Part shown: piece by piece, positions 1 to 9,491 of the stretch
How the letters are laid out: every line of letters begins with the position of its first letter
Position numbering within the stretch: position 1 is the stretch's first letter
NCBI RefSeq assembly: GCF_029213205.1
Contig: NZ_JARGNH010000001.1
Location: forward strand, 124,001 to 188,000
From: Pseudooceanicola sp.
GTDB lineage: Bacteria > Pseudomonadota > Alphaproteobacteria > Rhodobacterales > Rhodobacteraceae
Direction of reading: 5' to 3'
Length of the DNA stretch: 64,000 nt
Program-made: the position numbers and the translations under genes
The notes under the pieces: generated by a model
What the model saw: only the letters and a program-made list of their open reading frames with translations
Databases searched by the model: none
What the model was told of the DNA's origin: nothing

Positions 1-66
1 CGGGATGCTCCGGCATCGGGTAACCACATGCCGGGGCGGCTTTGATCCCGGCGGGGTATCGTCGGG

Positions 67-1317
67 CTACCGTCCCTCGGCTGTCGCCAGGGCGAGCCCG
101 TCGACCACTGCGGTGAATGCTTCGGACATATGCACCGCCGCTCCCGGGCAGAGCGCGCGCATGGTTTCGGGGACCAGCTGCATCAGGCTTGAGCCGCCGA
201 CCAGGATGATGCTGCCGATCTGCTCTGCCGCGATCCCGGCGAGGGTCAGCGTCTCGGCGGCCGCGCCATGCAGGTCGTCGTGAAACCGGGCCAATGCCGC
301 CGCCATCTCGGTCGGGGACAGCGGCACCTGCAGCCCGGTTTCGATCACCCCAAGGGCAATCGCCGCATCCGCCGCGCCAGCATTGGCGGCGATCTTGCCG
401 CGCTCGACCGCAAAGGCGATGTCATGACCCAATTCGTCGCGCAGCACAGTGGCCAGCCGTTCCAGCGCCCGCCGGTCGGTCGCCAGCCGCAGCATCGCGT
501 CGACCTTGCGCCGGGTCTCGGGGGAATAAAGCAGCGGAATCCGCGCCCAGGTCGCCAGATCGGCATAGATCGCGGCGGGCACCGGCAGCAACTCGGAGCC
601 GAACTCCCGGCGCAAGGTGCCGCCGCGCCCCAGCTCTGGCATCACCTGATCGAGCGAGATCGCCCGATCGAAATCGGTGCCGCCGAGGCGGATGCCGTGG
701 CTGGCCAGAATCCGCAGTTGGCCGGACTCGACCCGGAACACCGAGAAATCCGAAGTGCCGCCGCCGATATCGACGATCAGCCCGGTGGCACCGGGCTGGC
801 TCAGGCTGTGGCTGGCCAGCGCCGCCGCCTCCGGTTCGAACAGAAAGGCGACCTCGTCAAACCCGGCGGCGAGGTAACAGGCGCGCAGATCAGCCTCGGC
901 CTGCGCATCCTTTTCCGCGTCGCGGGTGTGAAAATGCACCGGGCGGCCTGACAGGGCGCGGCGCAGCGGCTGGCCGGTGGCGGCCTCGGCGCGGCTGCGC
1001 AGGGTGGCCAGAAAGGCGGTGATCACCTCGGCGATGCTGCGTCGCTTGCCGCCGATCAGCCGCGACTCATGCAACAGCGGATCGCCCAGCACGCTTTTCA
1101 GCGCCCGCATATAGCGGCCTTCCTCCCCCTCGATCAGTGCCGTGCCGGCGGCGGCACCGATCCGCATCGCGCCCTTGTCGGCGGGAAAGAACACCGCCGT
1201 CGGCAGGGTCTGTGAGCCCGGTTCGGCGGGCAGGCGGCGCAGCTGGCCATTCTCGATCACCGCCATCGCGGAATTCGAGGTGCCAAAGTCGATGGCGAGC
1301 GTGGTGGTGGCGGTCAT
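67..1317 (-). CDS. yegD: Hsp70-family protein, YegD-like
   Basis: This is a short Hsp70-type ATPase of 416 residues. The N-terminus shows the actin-fold phosphate-1 motif DFGTSNSA, the phosphate-2 motif DIGGGTSD lies near residue 185, and the adenosine motif LVGGSS lies near residue 370. The substrate-binding domain of DnaK (about 640 residues in total) is absent, as in YegD proteins. Its client is unknown, and a cytoplasmic chaperone-like or regulatory ATPase is the family expectation. It lies downstream of the SLC13 permease gene on the same strand with a 74-base gap, so cotranscription is possible. Confidence 0.88.
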   Translation of the reverse strand: MTATTTLAIDFGTSNSAMAVIENGQLRRLPAEPGSQTLPTAVFFPADKGAMRIGAAAGTALIEGEEGRYMRALKSVLGDPLLHESRLIGGKRRSIAEVITAFLATLRSRAEAATGQPLRRALSGRPVHFHTRDAEKDAQAEADLRACYLAAGFDEVAFLFEPEAAALASHSLSQPGATGLIVDIGGGTSDFSVFRVESGQLRILASHGIRLGGTDFDRAISLDQVMPELGRGGTLRREFGSELLPVPAAIYADLATWARIPLLYSPETRRKVDAMLRLATDRRALERLATVLRDELGHDIAFAVERGKIAANAGAADAAIALGVIETGLQVPLSPTEMAAALARFHDDLHGAAAETLTLAGIAAEQIGSIILVGGSSLMQLVPETMRALCPGAAVHMSEAFTAVVDGLALATAEGR

Positions 1318-1391
1318 CTGTGGCCCTCGACCCCGACGGAAAGGCGCGCCGTGTAGCCCGCCGGTGCGGGGGGCGCAAGCGGCTGCGTCGC

Positions 1392-3164
1392 TCAGAGCGG
1401 CCAGAACACCAGGATCAACGGGATCGATACCGCAATCACCAGCAGTTCCAGCGGCAAGCCCATGCGCCAGTAATCGCCAAAGGAATAGCCACCTGGGCCC
1501 AGTACCAGGGTGTTGTTCTTATGCCCGATCGGGGTCAGGAACGCCGCCGAGGCGGCAATCGCCACCGCCATCAGGAACGGGTCCGGCGACACGCCAAGGC
1601 TCTGCGCCATCTGCACCGCAATCGGTGCCGCGATAATCGCGGTGGCGGTGTTGTTCAGCACATCCGACAGGGTCATGGTGACCACCATCAGCGCGGTCAG
1701 GATGGCCCAGGCGGGCCAGCCCGCCGAGATTGACACCAGCCCGTTGGCGATCAGCGAGGTGCCGCCCGAGGTTTCCAGCGCCACGCCCAGCGGGATCATC
1801 GATCCCAGCAGCACCACCACCGGCCATTCGATATGGGTATAAAGCTCTTGCAGCGGCAGGACGCGGAACAGCACATAGCAGATCACCACCAGCCCCAGCG
1901 CCACCGGCAGATAGACCAGCCCCAGCGAGGCCGCCAGCACTGCTGCGGCGAACAGGCCGATGGCCAGCCAGGTCTTGGAATTCTCGGTCACCGCCAGGCC
2001 ACGGTCGGCCAGCGGCAGACAGCCCATCCATTCGGCCACATCCGGGCCGCTGTCCTTGGGCACCAGCACCAGCAGGATATCGCCCGGCTCGATGATGGTC
2101 TTGCGGATCTGCGAGCGGATCGGTTGACCCTGACGCGACAACCCGAACAGCACCGCCCGCATCCGCCAGGCCAGCCCGACCGCCTGGGCGCTGCGCCCGG
2201 CCATCCGGCTTTCCGCCGGCACCACGACTTCGAGGATATCGAGCCCCTCACCGGCGGCGGTCAGCAATTCCTCACGCCGGTTGTCGGAAAACGCCAGTTT
2301 CAGCGCCGCGCGGAATTCGTCCAGCGCCTCCGGCGTTGCCTCAAGCACCAGCGCGTCGCCCGCTTTCAGGATTGCGGTGCGGGCATTGCCATAGAGGCGG
2401 CGACCATCACGGATCAGCCCGATCACTGCCACATCGGCCTTTTCCGCCACCGGCCAAAGCTCACCCAGGCGCTTGCCGATCTGTTCGTTGCCCTCGGGCA
2501 CCGTCAGTTCGGCGACATAGGCGCTCATGTCGCCGGTTTGGGCCAGCGGATCAGCGCGCTGCGGAATCAGCCGCCAGCCGACCGTGGCAACAAAGATCAG
2601 CCCGACCAGAGCGGTCAGGCCACCGACCGGCGCGAAATCGAACATGGTGAAAGGTTCACCGAGGGCATCGCCACGAAAGGTGGCAATGATGATATTCGGC
2701 GGGGTGCCGATCAGCGTCGCCATGCCGCCGAGGATGGTGGCAAAGGACAGCGGCATCAGTGACAGGCCGGGGGCACGCCCGGCCTTTCTGGCGGTCTGGA
2801 TATCGACTGGCATCAGCAGCGCCAGCGCCGCAACGTTGTTCATAAAGGCCGACAGCACCCCGCCGATGCCGCCCATCAGCACGATATGGCTGCCAAGGCT
2901 GCGGCTGGAATCGACCAGCGTCCGGGTGATCAGATAGACCGCCCCCGAGCGCACCAGCCCCGCCGACACCACCAACACCAGCGCCACCACCAGCGTCGCC
3001 GGATGGCCAAAGCCGGAAAACGCGTCCTCGGCGGGCACGACTCCCGCCACCACCGCCACCATCAGCGCCGTAAAGGCGACCAGATCATAACGCCATTTGC
3101 CCCAGAGAAGCAGGCCAAAGAATGAGGTGAACAGGGTGAAGAGGATGATTTGATCGTTGGACAT
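1392..3164 (-). CDS. SLC13-family permease with two TrkA-C domains
   Basis: This is a 590-residue inner-membrane transporter. About five hydrophobic segments come first, then a cytoplasmic insert of roughly residues 210-380 holding two RCK_C/TrkA-C domains, then a second set of membrane segments with the family-type motif SDVLNNTATA near residue 500. This arrangement is typical of bacterial DASS/SLC13 permeases, which move sulfate or dicarboxylates with sodium. The substrate cannot be read from the sequence. The TrkA-C domains suggest gating by a small ligand, which is known of the domain and not shown here. The start is the first ATG. Confidence 0.85.
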   Translation of the reverse strand: MSNDQIILFTLFTSFFGLLLWGKWRYDLVAFTALMVAVVAGVVPAEDAFSGFGHPATLVVALVLVVSAGLVRSGAVYLITRTLVDSSRSLGSHIVLMGGIGGVLSAFMNNVAALALLMPVDIQTARKAGRAPGLSLMPLSFATILGGMATLIGTPPNIIIATFRGDALGEPFTMFDFAPVGGLTALVGLIFVATVGWRLIPQRADPLAQTGDMSAYVAELTVPEGNEQIGKRLGELWPVAEKADVAVIGLIRDGRRLYGNARTAILKAGDALVLEATPEALDEFRAALKLAFSDNRREELLTAAGEGLDILEVVVPAESRMAGRSAQAVGLAWRMRAVLFGLSRQGQPIRSQIRKTIIEPGDILLVLVPKDSGPDVAEWMGCLPLADRGLAVTENSKTWLAIGLFAAAVLAASLGLVYLPVALGLVVICYVLFRVLPLQELYTHIEWPVVVLLGSMIPLGVALETSGGTSLIANGLVSISAGWPAWAILTALMVVTMTLSDVLNNTATAIIAAPIAVQMAQSLGVSPDPFLMAVAIAASAAFLTPIGHKNNTLVLGPGGYSFGDYWRMGLPLELLVIAVSIPLILVFWPL

Positions 3165-3238
3165 GATGCGCCTTTTTCTGCCCGGTCAACCAATCCGATC
3201 GGCGCGCCATGTGCAAGCCACAGGATCGCCTTTGGCGC

Positions 3239-3370
3239 TCAAGGGCCGTCGCGGACCAGCTGGAAAATCGCTTCGATCATATTGTCCACGGCCACCGCCG
3301 CCAACACCATGCCCATCACCCGGCTGACAATCGCCGCCCCGCTGCGGCGCAGCGCGGGCGGTGACAGGGG
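3239..3370 (-). pseudogene. C-terminal remnant of a MarC-family membrane protein
   Basis: Reading the minus strand from about 3370 gives LRRSGAAIVSRVMGMVLAAV followed by AVDNMIEAIFQLVRDGP and a stop at 3239-3241. This matches the last transmembrane helix of MarC/YchE-type proteins (usual pattern SRIMGLLLAAIAVQ). The other 160 or so residues of a MarC protein are missing upstream, where the next bases are unrelated, so this is a truncated gene. It lies between the SLC13 permease and yebC. Confidence 0.6.
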
Positions 3371-3523
3371 GGGATGGGGAGGAAACGCGCAGGCAAACGC
3401 ATCGGAGCGGCGCGATCAGGAAAGCCCGGCGCTGTCCATCTCAGCGGGCCGTAAATAGCAGTGAATCTGCATGGAATAGGGCGAAACGGCCGATTTTTGC
3501 GCCGCAGCCCTGGTTGCACGGGC

Positions 3524-3551
3524 TTGCGGCGCGCCTGAGGCCTGACATATA
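3524..3551 (+). promoter_or_regulatory. possible sigma-70 promoter for yebC
   Basis: TTGCGG (3524-3529) and CATATA (3546-3551) are separated by 16 bases and end about 43 bases before the yebC start codon. The match to the consensus is partial, so this is inference from hexamer similarity and position only. Confidence 0.35.
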
Positions 3552-3593
3552 GAGGCGCAACCCGAAATTCCGGACGTTCTTGAAGGAGTCACC

Positions 3594-4334
3594 ATGGCCG
3601 GCCATTCCAAATGGGCGAACATCCAGCACCGCAAGGGGCGTCAGGACGCCCTGCGCTCCAAGCTGTTTTCAAAGCTTTCCAAGGAAATCACCGTCGCCGC
3701 CAAGATGGGCGATCCCGATCCTGACAAGAACCCGCGCCTGCGCCTGGCGGTGAAAGAAGCCAAATCGCAATCGGTGCCCAAAGATGTGATCGACCGGGCG
3801 ATTAAGAAAAGCCAGATCGGCGATGGCGATGATTACGAGGAAATCCGCTATGAGGGATATGGCCCCGGCGGTGTCGCGGTGATTGTCGAGGCGATGACCG
3901 ACAACCGCAACCGGACTGCGTCGAACGTGCGTTCGACCTTCAGCAAGCATGGCGGCAACCTGGGCGAGACCGGCAGCGTCGGTTTCATGTTCGACCGCAA
4001 GGGCGAGGTGACCTATGGTGCCGAGGTTGGCGATGCCGACACGGTGATGATGGCGGCGATCGAGGCCGGGGCCGAGGATGTCGAAAGCGCCGAGGACGGC
4101 CATGTCATCCTCTGCGCCGACACCGATCTGAACGAGGTCGCCACCGCGCTTGAGGCAGAGCTGGGCGAATCCGAGTCGACCAAGCTGATCTGGAAGCCGA
4201 CCACCACCACCGAGCTTGACCTCGAGGGCATGCAAAAGCTGATGAAGCTGCTCGACTCGCTGGAAGACGACGATGACGTGCAGAATGTCACCGCCAATTT
4301 CGAAGCCTCTGACGCGGTGATGGAGGCGCTCTGA
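3594..4334 (+). CDS. yebC: YebC/PmpR family transcriptional or translational regulator
   Basis: This is a 246-residue protein of usual family length. It begins [18 protein letters not shown], the hallmark N-terminus of YebC/TACO1 proteins, followed by the three-domain cleft fold. Family members act as DNA-binding regulators (PmpR) or help ribosomes through difficult sequences (YebC, TACO1); which applies here is not visible. In many proteobacteria yebC lies beside ruvC, but here it does not. A GGAG ribosome-binding sequence precedes the ATG and a strong hairpin terminator follows the stop. Confidence 0.96.
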   Translation: MAGHSKWANIQHRKGRQDALRSKLFSKLSKEITVAAKMGDPDPDKNPRLRLAVKEAKSQSVPKDVIDRAIKKSQIGDGDDYEEIRYEGYGPGGVAVIVEAMTDNRNRTASNVRSTFSKHGGNLGETGSVGFMFDRKGEVTYGAEVGDADTVMMAAIEAGAEDVESAEDGHVILCADTDLNEVATALEAELGESESTKLIWKPTTTTELDLEGMQKLMKLLDSLEDDDDVQNVTANFEASDAVMEAL

Positions 4335-4371
4335 GCCGCCGCTTGCCGCGCGCTCCTTGAATGGTAAGGTG

Positions 4372-4392
4372 AGGCGGCTTCGGCCGCCTTTT
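4372..4392 (+). terminator. intrinsic terminator after yebC
   Basis: AGGCGGC and GCCGCCT form a perfect 7-base-pair stem closed by a TTCG tetraloop and followed by TTT. It lies 38 bases after the yebC stop and 13 bases before the next start codon. Confidence 0.85.
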
Positions 4393-4405
4393 CCATGGGG
4401 CCCCT

Positions 4406-4975
4406 ATGAGTGCAGATCTCACCGACCCCTGCCGCCCGCATCGGCTGACCGCCCGCCAGAACGCCCTGGCCAATCTGCGGTTGCTGAACGCCTGCGCCCG
4501 GCTGGAGCCCGGTGACTGGACGGCGCCGCGAGTCGGCTTTTTCGGGTCTTTGCAGGCAACGCTCAATCACCTTTACACGGTCGATCTGTTTTACATCGAT
4601 GCGCTGCACGGCGGTCGGGCCGGGTTCCTCCATCGCGACAATCCGCTGCCGCTGCCCGATCTGGCGCGGCTGCGCGCCGCGCAGATGCAGCTGGATCTGC
4701 GGCTGGTGGGGTTTTGTGATGCGCTGAAACCGGCGGGTCTGACCCGGATCGTCGCGGTGCAGCGCAGCGCCGGTGTTCAACACGAACCGCTGCCGGATCT
4801 GCTGTTGCACCTGGCCCTGCACGCGGTGCACCACCGGGGCCAGGCGCATACGATGCTGTCGGCCACATCGGTCGCGCCGCCGCAGCTGGATGAATTCATC
4901 TGCCGCAATGATTGCGTGGACCGCACCGCCGAAATGGCGGATCTGGGCTGGACCGAAGAGTACCTCGGTTCATGA
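4406..4975 (+). CDS. DinB-family protein
   Basis: This 189-residue protein has the four-helix-bundle pattern of the DinB/YfiT superfamily. The N-terminal stretch ARQNALANLRLLNACARL and the histidines in QATLNHLYTVD and in HAVHHRGQAH fit the usual three-histidine metal site. Many members are metal-dependent transferases or thiol-dependent enzymes, but no substrate can be named. It overlaps the next gene by four bases (ATGA), so the two are probably translated together, although a LysE exporter and a DinB protein have no obvious shared task. Confidence 0.85.
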   Translation: MSADLTDPCRPHRLTARQNALANLRLLNACARLEPGDWTAPRVGFFGSLQATLNHLYTVDLFYIDALHGGRAGFLHRDNPLPLPDLARLRAAQMQLDLRLVGFCDALKPAGLTRIVAVQRSAGVQHEPLPDLLLHLALHAVHHRGQAHTMLSATSVAPPQLDEFICRNDCVDRTAEMADLGWTEEYLGS

Positions 4976-5577
4976 GCGCTGCCGCTCTGGCCGGATTCGC
5001 CACCGGGCTGTCACTGATCCTGGCCATCGGGGCGCAGAATGCCTTTGTGCTGCGTCAGGGGCTGCGGCGCGAACATGTTGGCGCGGTGGTCGCGGTCTGC
5101 GCGCTGTCGGATGCGGTGCTGATCGGCGCCGGGGTGGCCGGGTTCGGGGCCCTGACCGCGCGGTTTGGCTGGCTCGACCCGCTGCTGCGCTATGGCGGTG
5201 CCGGGTTCCTGATCGTCTATGGCGGGATCGCGCTGCGCAGCGCCTGGATCGGCAGCAGCGCCCTGCGTGCCGCCAGCGGCCAGGCGGATCAGCCGCTGGG
5301 CCGGGTGATCGCGATCTGCCTGGCGCTGACCTGGGGCAATCCGCATGTCTATCTCGACACCTTGGTGCTGATGGGCGCGGTCAGCGCCGATTGGCCGGAC
5401 AAGCGCGCCTTTGCCCTGGGCGGGATGACGGCCAGCCTGATCTTTTTTGCCACGCTCGGCTATGGCGCCCGGGCGTTGGCGCCGCTGTTTGCCCGCCCCG
5501 CTGCCTGGCGACTGCTGGATCTGCTGGTCGCAACGATCATGTGGGCGATCGCGGCGCGGTTGCTGCTGGGGGGCTGA
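4972..5577 (+). CDS. LysE/ArgO-family amino-acid exporter
   Basis: This is a 201-residue inner-membrane protein. The start is the ATG overlapping the upstream stop as ATGA at 4972-4975. The motif IGAQNAFVLRQGLRREH near the N-terminus is the signature of LysE/ArgO exporters, and about six hydrophobic segments follow. TWGNPHVYLDT near the middle is also typical. The family exports basic amino acids such as lysine or arginine. No LysG/ArgP-type regulator is adjacent. Confidence 0.92.
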   Translation: MSAAALAGFATGLSLILAIGAQNAFVLRQGLRREHVGAVVAVCALSDAVLIGAGVAGFGALTARFGWLDPLLRYGGAGFLIVYGGIALRSAWIGSSALRAASGQADQPLGRVIAICLALTWGNPHVYLDTLVLMGAVSADWPDKRAFALGGMTASLIFFATLGYGARALAPLFARPAAWRLLDLLVATIMWAIAARLLLGG

Positions 5578-5683
5578 CTCGGGCGGCAGGCCCGGCTTGC
5601 GGCATCCGGTGCTGCCGAATCTGCAACCGTGACAATCGCCGCGCCGCTCTTGCCGCCGTGGGCACAACGTGATTGGTGGAGGC

Positions 5684-6592
5684 ATGATCGACGCACGGCC
5701 TTCGCGCCCGGTTGTTGGCATTCTGTGGATGCTGGTGTCGGGCCTTCTCTTTGTCTTTGTGAACACCGGGGTGAAATTCCTCGGGCCGCGGGTGCCCGCG
5801 CCCGAGGCGGCGTTCCTGCGCTATGCGCTGGGGCTGGTGCTGCTGATCCCGACCATCCGGCCGATCCTGGCGGCGCGGATCACCGCGCGGCAATGGCGGA
5901 TGATCGGGTTCCGTGGCGCTCTGCATGCCACTGGCGTGGCGCTGTGGTTCTTTGCGATGGCGCGGATCCCGATCGCCGATGTCACCGCGATCAACTATAT
6001 TTCGCCGATCTTTGTCGCCATTGGGGCCGCGATTTTCCTGGGCGAAAAGCTGGCGGCGCGGCGCATCGTGGCGGTGGTGATCGGGCTGATCGGCGCCCTG
6101 GTGATCCTGCGCCCCGGGCTGCGTGAGATCGAGCCTGGGCACACGATGATGGTGATCGCGGCGATGGTCTTTGCCGCGTCCTATATGTTCGCCAAACGGC
6201 TGTCGGATGAATTGCCGCCGATGGTGGTGGTGGCCTTGCTGTCGATGTCGGTGGCACTGGCGCTGGCGCCGGTGGCGCTGATGCAATGGGTGACCCCGGA
6301 CCTGACCACCCTGGCGGTGCTGTTCGCGGTCGCCTGCGTGGCGACCACCGGTCATTACACGATGACGCGGGCGCTGCAGGCGGCACCGATTTCGGTGACC
6401 CAGCCGGTGACCTTTCTGCAATTGCTCTGGGCGGTGCTGCTGGGATATTTCGTCTTTGGCGAGGCGGTCGATCCCTATGTCATCCTCGGCGGCGGCATGA
6501 TCATCGCGGCGGTCAGTTTCATCGCCTGGCGCGAATCCAAGGTGAAGCGGGACGGTATGAAGGTGCCACCGCCGCAGGCGACCAAGCTGTGA
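5684..6592 (+). CDS. EamA/DMT-family transporter
   Basis: This is a drug/metabolite-type transporter of 302 residues with ten predicted membrane helices arranged as two EamA repeats of five. The first repeat includes LFVFVNTGVKFLG and ends near LVILRPG; the second includes GHYTMTRALQAAP and ends FIAWRE. Such RhaT/RarD-like proteins usually export metabolites. The ATG at 5684 is preceded by GGTGG; a GTG at 5669 would add five residues. It follows the lysE-like gene by 106 bases on the same strand. Confidence 0.88.
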   Translation: MIDARPSRPVVGILWMLVSGLLFVFVNTGVKFLGPRVPAPEAAFLRYALGLVLLIPTIRPILAARITARQWRMIGFRGALHATGVALWFFAMARIPIADVTAINYISPIFVAIGAAIFLGEKLAARRIVAVVIGLIGALVILRPGLREIEPGHTMMVIAAMVFAASYMFAKRLSDELPPMVVVALLSMSVALALAPVALMQWVTPDLTTLAVLFAVACVATTGHYTMTRALQAAPISVTQPVTFLQLLWAVLLGYFVFGEAVDPYVILGGGMIIAAVSFIAWRESKVKRDGMKVPPPQATKL

Positions 6593-6636
6593 GCCGGGGC
6601 GGGGGTGCCGGCGCCGACGCGGGCTGATCGACCGGG

Positions 6637-6698
6637 CAGGGGGCGCTGCCCCCTCGGCCTGCGGCCTCACCCCCGGGATATTTTGAACCAGAGGAAGC
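6637..6698 (+). repeat. REP-like intergenic palindromic element, copy 1
   Basis: This is a compound element: a GGGGGC/GCCCCC hairpin, a second short hairpin (GGCC-TGC-GGCC), then CCCCGGGATATTTTGAACCA and GAGGAAGC. A clearly related copy in the same order lies at 21917-21986, with a partial inverted copy at 22000-22026. It is non-coding and lies between two genes on the plus strand. Confidence 0.65.
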
Positions 6699-6799
6699 GG
6701 GGGCAGGGTGCATTGTGGTGCCGGGTTGATCCTGGTCAAGGAGCGGCGGCGGCAAGTGGGTACACTGGGCGCAACAATTCAAGGAAAAGGAACGCTCCC

Positions 6800-7051
6800 A
6801 TGACTCATACCCCACATGAACTGCACGAGGAATTTCCCGATTTCGCCGCCGCGATCACCCTGTTGAAGACCAAGGATGCGCATTTTGCGCGGCTTGCGGC
6901 GGAATATCACGACGTCAACAACCAGATTCACCGGGCCGAGACCAATATCGACCCGATGGAAGATCTGGCGATGATCGAGCTGCGCAAGGAGCGTAGCCGC
7001 CTGAAGGACGAGGTGTTTGCGGCGCTGAAGGCGGCTCAGCCGACCACATAG
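6800..7051 (+). CDS. YdcH-family (DUF465) small protein
   Basis: This is an 83-residue, largely helical and charged protein with the DUF465 pattern (FPDFAAAITLLKTKDAHFARL, then a helix with DPMEDLAMIELRKERSRLKD). The role is unknown. The ATG at 6800 follows the purine-rich AAGGAAAAGG. Its last 16 bases overlap the 3' end of the convergent pccR gene. Confidence 0.9.
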   Translation: MTHTPHELHEEFPDFAAAITLLKTKDAHFARLAAEYHDVNNQIHRAETNIDPMEDLAMIELRKERSRLKDEVFAALKAAQPTT

Positions 7052-8433
7052 GGCAGCACGCCACGCGAATCCGGATCGATCACCAGCCGCCGTTCCAATG
7101 GCGGAACCGCGCGCTGGTGGCATTTCTCGCGCTCGCAGATTCGGCAGGAAATGCCGATTGGTTCGAATGCGCGCGGGCGGGTCAGGTCCAGATCGTCGGC
7201 ATAGACCAGCTGATCGGCATGGGCGACCTCGCAGCCCAGGGCGATGGCAAAGCGCCGGGTCGGGGCGCCAAAGGCCCCGCCGGATTTCGAGACGTCGCGG
7301 GCCAGCGAGATGTAGCGCACCCCGTCCGGCGTCTCGGCCAGTTGTCGCAAGAACCGCCCTGGCGTCTCAAAGGCGCGGTGCACGTTCCACAGCGGGCAGG
7401 CGCCGCCAAACCGGGCGAATTGCAGCCGCGTCGCTGAATGCCGTTTGGTGATCGTTCCGGCCTGATCAACGCGCACGAAAAAGAACGGCACCCCCTTGGC
7501 ACCGGGCCGTTGCAGGGTCGACAGCCGGTGCGCCACCTGTTCGATCGAGGCGCCAAACCGGGTCGCCAGCACCTCAAGATCATGGCGGGCCTCGATCGCC
7601 GCAGCCTGAAAGGCGCCATAGGGCATCAGCGCCGCCCCGGCGAAGTAATTGGCAAGGCCGATCTTGGCGATGGCGCGGGCGGCAGCGCTGTGAAACCGCG
7701 CCAGATCGAGCGTTGCCTCAAGCAGCGCGTCCTGGGTCAGCAGCGCCACCTGCAACAGCAATTGAAAGGTCTGGGTCTGCGGCGCGGCGCGCAGGGACAG
7801 GGTCAGCCGCCCGGTGTCGCGATCAAACTGGCGCAGCGTTTCGGTGTCGGCGAACTGCACCTTGACATTGTGCTGGTCCAGCTCGGACATTGCCCTGACC
7901 CGGATGGTGTCCTTACCGCGCAGCGGCTGGGCAAAATGTTCGGCGGCGCGATCGACGGCGTCGATGTAATTGTCGCAATAGTGAAAGAAATCGCGCACCT
8001 CTTCCCAGGGGCTGGCCTGGGTGCGGACGTCGTCGCGCCCCAGCGCCTCGTCCAGCGAGGCCAGTCGTTCATGGGTCTGCCGATAGGCCTGGTGCAGATG
8101 CAGAAACGCCCGTGCCAGCGCCGGGGCGTTGGAGGCGGTCAGCCGCAGATCGGCCAGTGGCGGGGTGTGTTCGGCCAGCACCGGGTCGGCCATCGCCTCG
8201 CGCATGTCCGAGACCAGCCGCTCGCTGTCGCCGATCGAAAGCTCGGTCACGTCGAAACCGAATTCATTGGCGAGGGCCAGGACAACCGTGGTCGAAACCG
8301 GGCGGTTGTTGTTTTCCATCTGGTTCAGATAGGGCAGTGACACGCCCAGCTTGGCGGCGAAATCCTTTTGTGTCAGCCCCAGCCGCTGGCGGGTTTCGCG
8401 CAGCTTGGCCCCGGCGTAAAGTTTCTGTGCCAT
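7036..8433 (-). CDS. pccR: PccR-type short-chain fatty acyl-CoA regulator (ScfR family)
   Basis: This is a 465-residue XRE-type regulator. An N-terminal helix-turn-helix (LGLTQKDFAAKLGVSLPYLN, residues about 18-37) is followed by the IrrE-like/DUF2083 central domain and a C-terminal domain with the cysteine cluster ISCRICEREKCHQRA. In Rhodobacter sphaeroides the family member PccR controls propionyl-CoA carboxylase in response to propionyl-CoA. Here the gene is one gene away from pccB, which supports the same job. The ATG at 8433 follows GGGGGCGG. TTTGCAAA boxes just upstream suggest autoregulation. Confidence 0.9.
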   Translation of the reverse strand: MAQKLYAGAKLRETRQRLGLTQKDFAAKLGVSLPYLNQMENNNRPVSTTVVLALANEFGFDVTELSIGDSERLVSDMREAMADPVLAEHTPPLADLRLTASNAPALARAFLHLHQAYRQTHERLASLDEALGRDDVRTQASPWEEVRDFFHYCDNYIDAVDRAAEHFAQPLRGKDTIRVRAMSELDQHNVKVQFADTETLRQFDRDTGRLTLSLRAAPQTQTFQLLLQVALLTQDALLEATLDLARFHSAAARAIAKIGLANYFAGAALMPYGAFQAAAIEARHDLEVLATRFGASIEQVAHRLSTLQRPGAKGVPFFFVRVDQAGTITKRHSATRLQFARFGGACPLWNVHRAFETPGRFLRQLAETPDGVRYISLARDVSKSGGAFGAPTRRFAIALGCEVAHADQLVYADDLDLTRPRAFEPIGISCRICEREKCHQRAVPPLERRLVIDPDSRGVLPYVVG

Positions 8434-8447
8434 GCCGCCCCCGTTGA

Positions 8448-8484
8448 TTTGCAAAGTTGCATATTCAATCGGTAGCTTTGCAAA
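8448..8484. promoter_or_regulatory. candidate PccR operators upstream of pccR
   Basis: Two exact TTTGCAAA palindromes lie at 8448-8455 and 8477-8484, directly upstream of the pccR start. The R. sphaeroides PccR site is, as I recall it, built from repeated TTTGCAAA units. Similar boxes lie upstream of pccB. Binding is inferred. Confidence 0.65.
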
Positions 8485-8507
8485 GCCGACTTAACAAGGG
8501 CCAAGGT

Positions 8508-9443
8508 TCAGCGTGGGGTCAGGCCCATCTGGCGTTCGCGCCGGATCACCAACAGGATCGCAACCAGCCCGGCGAGGGCGGTGCCGAACATCAGCCAGAT
8601 CAGCGGCGCCTCGTCGCGCCCGGGGCCAAGGATCAGCCCGGCGATCAGTGACAGGGTGGCGCCGCTGCCGATGGCAATGGCGCCGCCCAGCCCCGAGGCG
8701 GGCGCGCGCACCGACAGCATCCCAGATGTGGCCGAGGGCATGGTGAGACCGTTGCCCATGCCGACAAAGAACATGCCGCCGAAAAACACCGCCACCCCAC
8801 CCAAGTCGGCCAGATTGAGGATCAGGGCGGTGGCCAGCCCGGCAGCGGTGAGCGAGGTGCCGATCATCACCATCCGGTTGACCCCGAGCCGCGCGGCCAG
8901 CAGCCCGACCAGCAGCAGGAACCAGAAGGCAGCGCGCCAGCCCAGGGTTTCATCCAGCCAGCCGCCAAAGGCCGGGGCCATCATCGGCACCAGCGCCATG
9001 CCCATGGTGACATAGCCGAGCCGCGCCGCCGCCTCATCCGGTGGAAACATGTCGCGCACCACCGCCCGCCCCAGGACGAGGCCGACCGCAATTCCGGATT
9101 GGATCATCCGAAACGCCAGAAACACATAGACATTGGTGGCCAGCGCGCAGCCCAGGGTCGCCAGGCAGAAGGCCGCGACCCCCCAGAGCAGCACCGGGCG
9201 GCGGCCAAAGCGATCGGCAAACGGGCCGATGAAGATTTGCAGGATGGCATTGGTGGCCATATAGCCCGCCACCGCCAGCTGGATCAGTGCATAGGTCGCA
9301 GCAAAATCTTCGGCCATCCGCGGCAGCGACGGCAGGAACAGGGTCATCGACATCGCGCTGGCGCCGGTCAGCAGGACCAGGGTCAGCATATGCGGCGGCG
9401 ATCTGCGGTCGAGAAAGCGAACAGGCTGGTTTTGAGGCAGCAT
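8508..9443 (-). CDS. Bcr/CflA-like MFS transporter with an internal in-frame deletion
   Basis: The N-terminal half is a normal DHA1/Bcr-type drug transporter: [16 protein letters not shown], the motif A-like sequence [13 protein letters not shown], and helices 1 to 5. At FLLLVGLL the sequence jumps straight to [13 protein letters not shown], which in relatives is the start of helix 9. About 80 residues (end of helix 6, central loop, helices 7 and 8) are missing without loss of frame. The result is 311 residues instead of about 390-400 and is probably not a working 12-helix transporter. The start is uncertain; ATG codons at 9443 and 9476 are possible. Confidence 0.75.
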   Translation of the reverse strand: MLPQNQPVRFLDRRSPPHMLTLVLLTGASAMSMTLFLPSLPRMAEDFAATYALIQLAVAGYMATNAILQIFIGPFADRFGRRPVLLWGVAAFCLATLGCALATNVYVFLAFRMIQSGIAVGLVLGRAVVRDMFPPDEAAARLGYVTMGMALVPMMAPAFGGWLDETLGWRAAFWFLLLVGLLAARLGVNRMVMIGTSLTAAGLATALILNLADLGGVAVFFGGMFFVGMGNGLTMPSATSGMLSVRAPASGLGGAIAIGSGATLSLIAGLILGPGRDEAPLIWLMFGTALAGLVAILLVIRRERQMGLTPR

Positions 9444-9491
9444 GGATCGGTAGGATCGGTGGCGGGCAAAGTCCATCGCGAGTCGCTGAGG

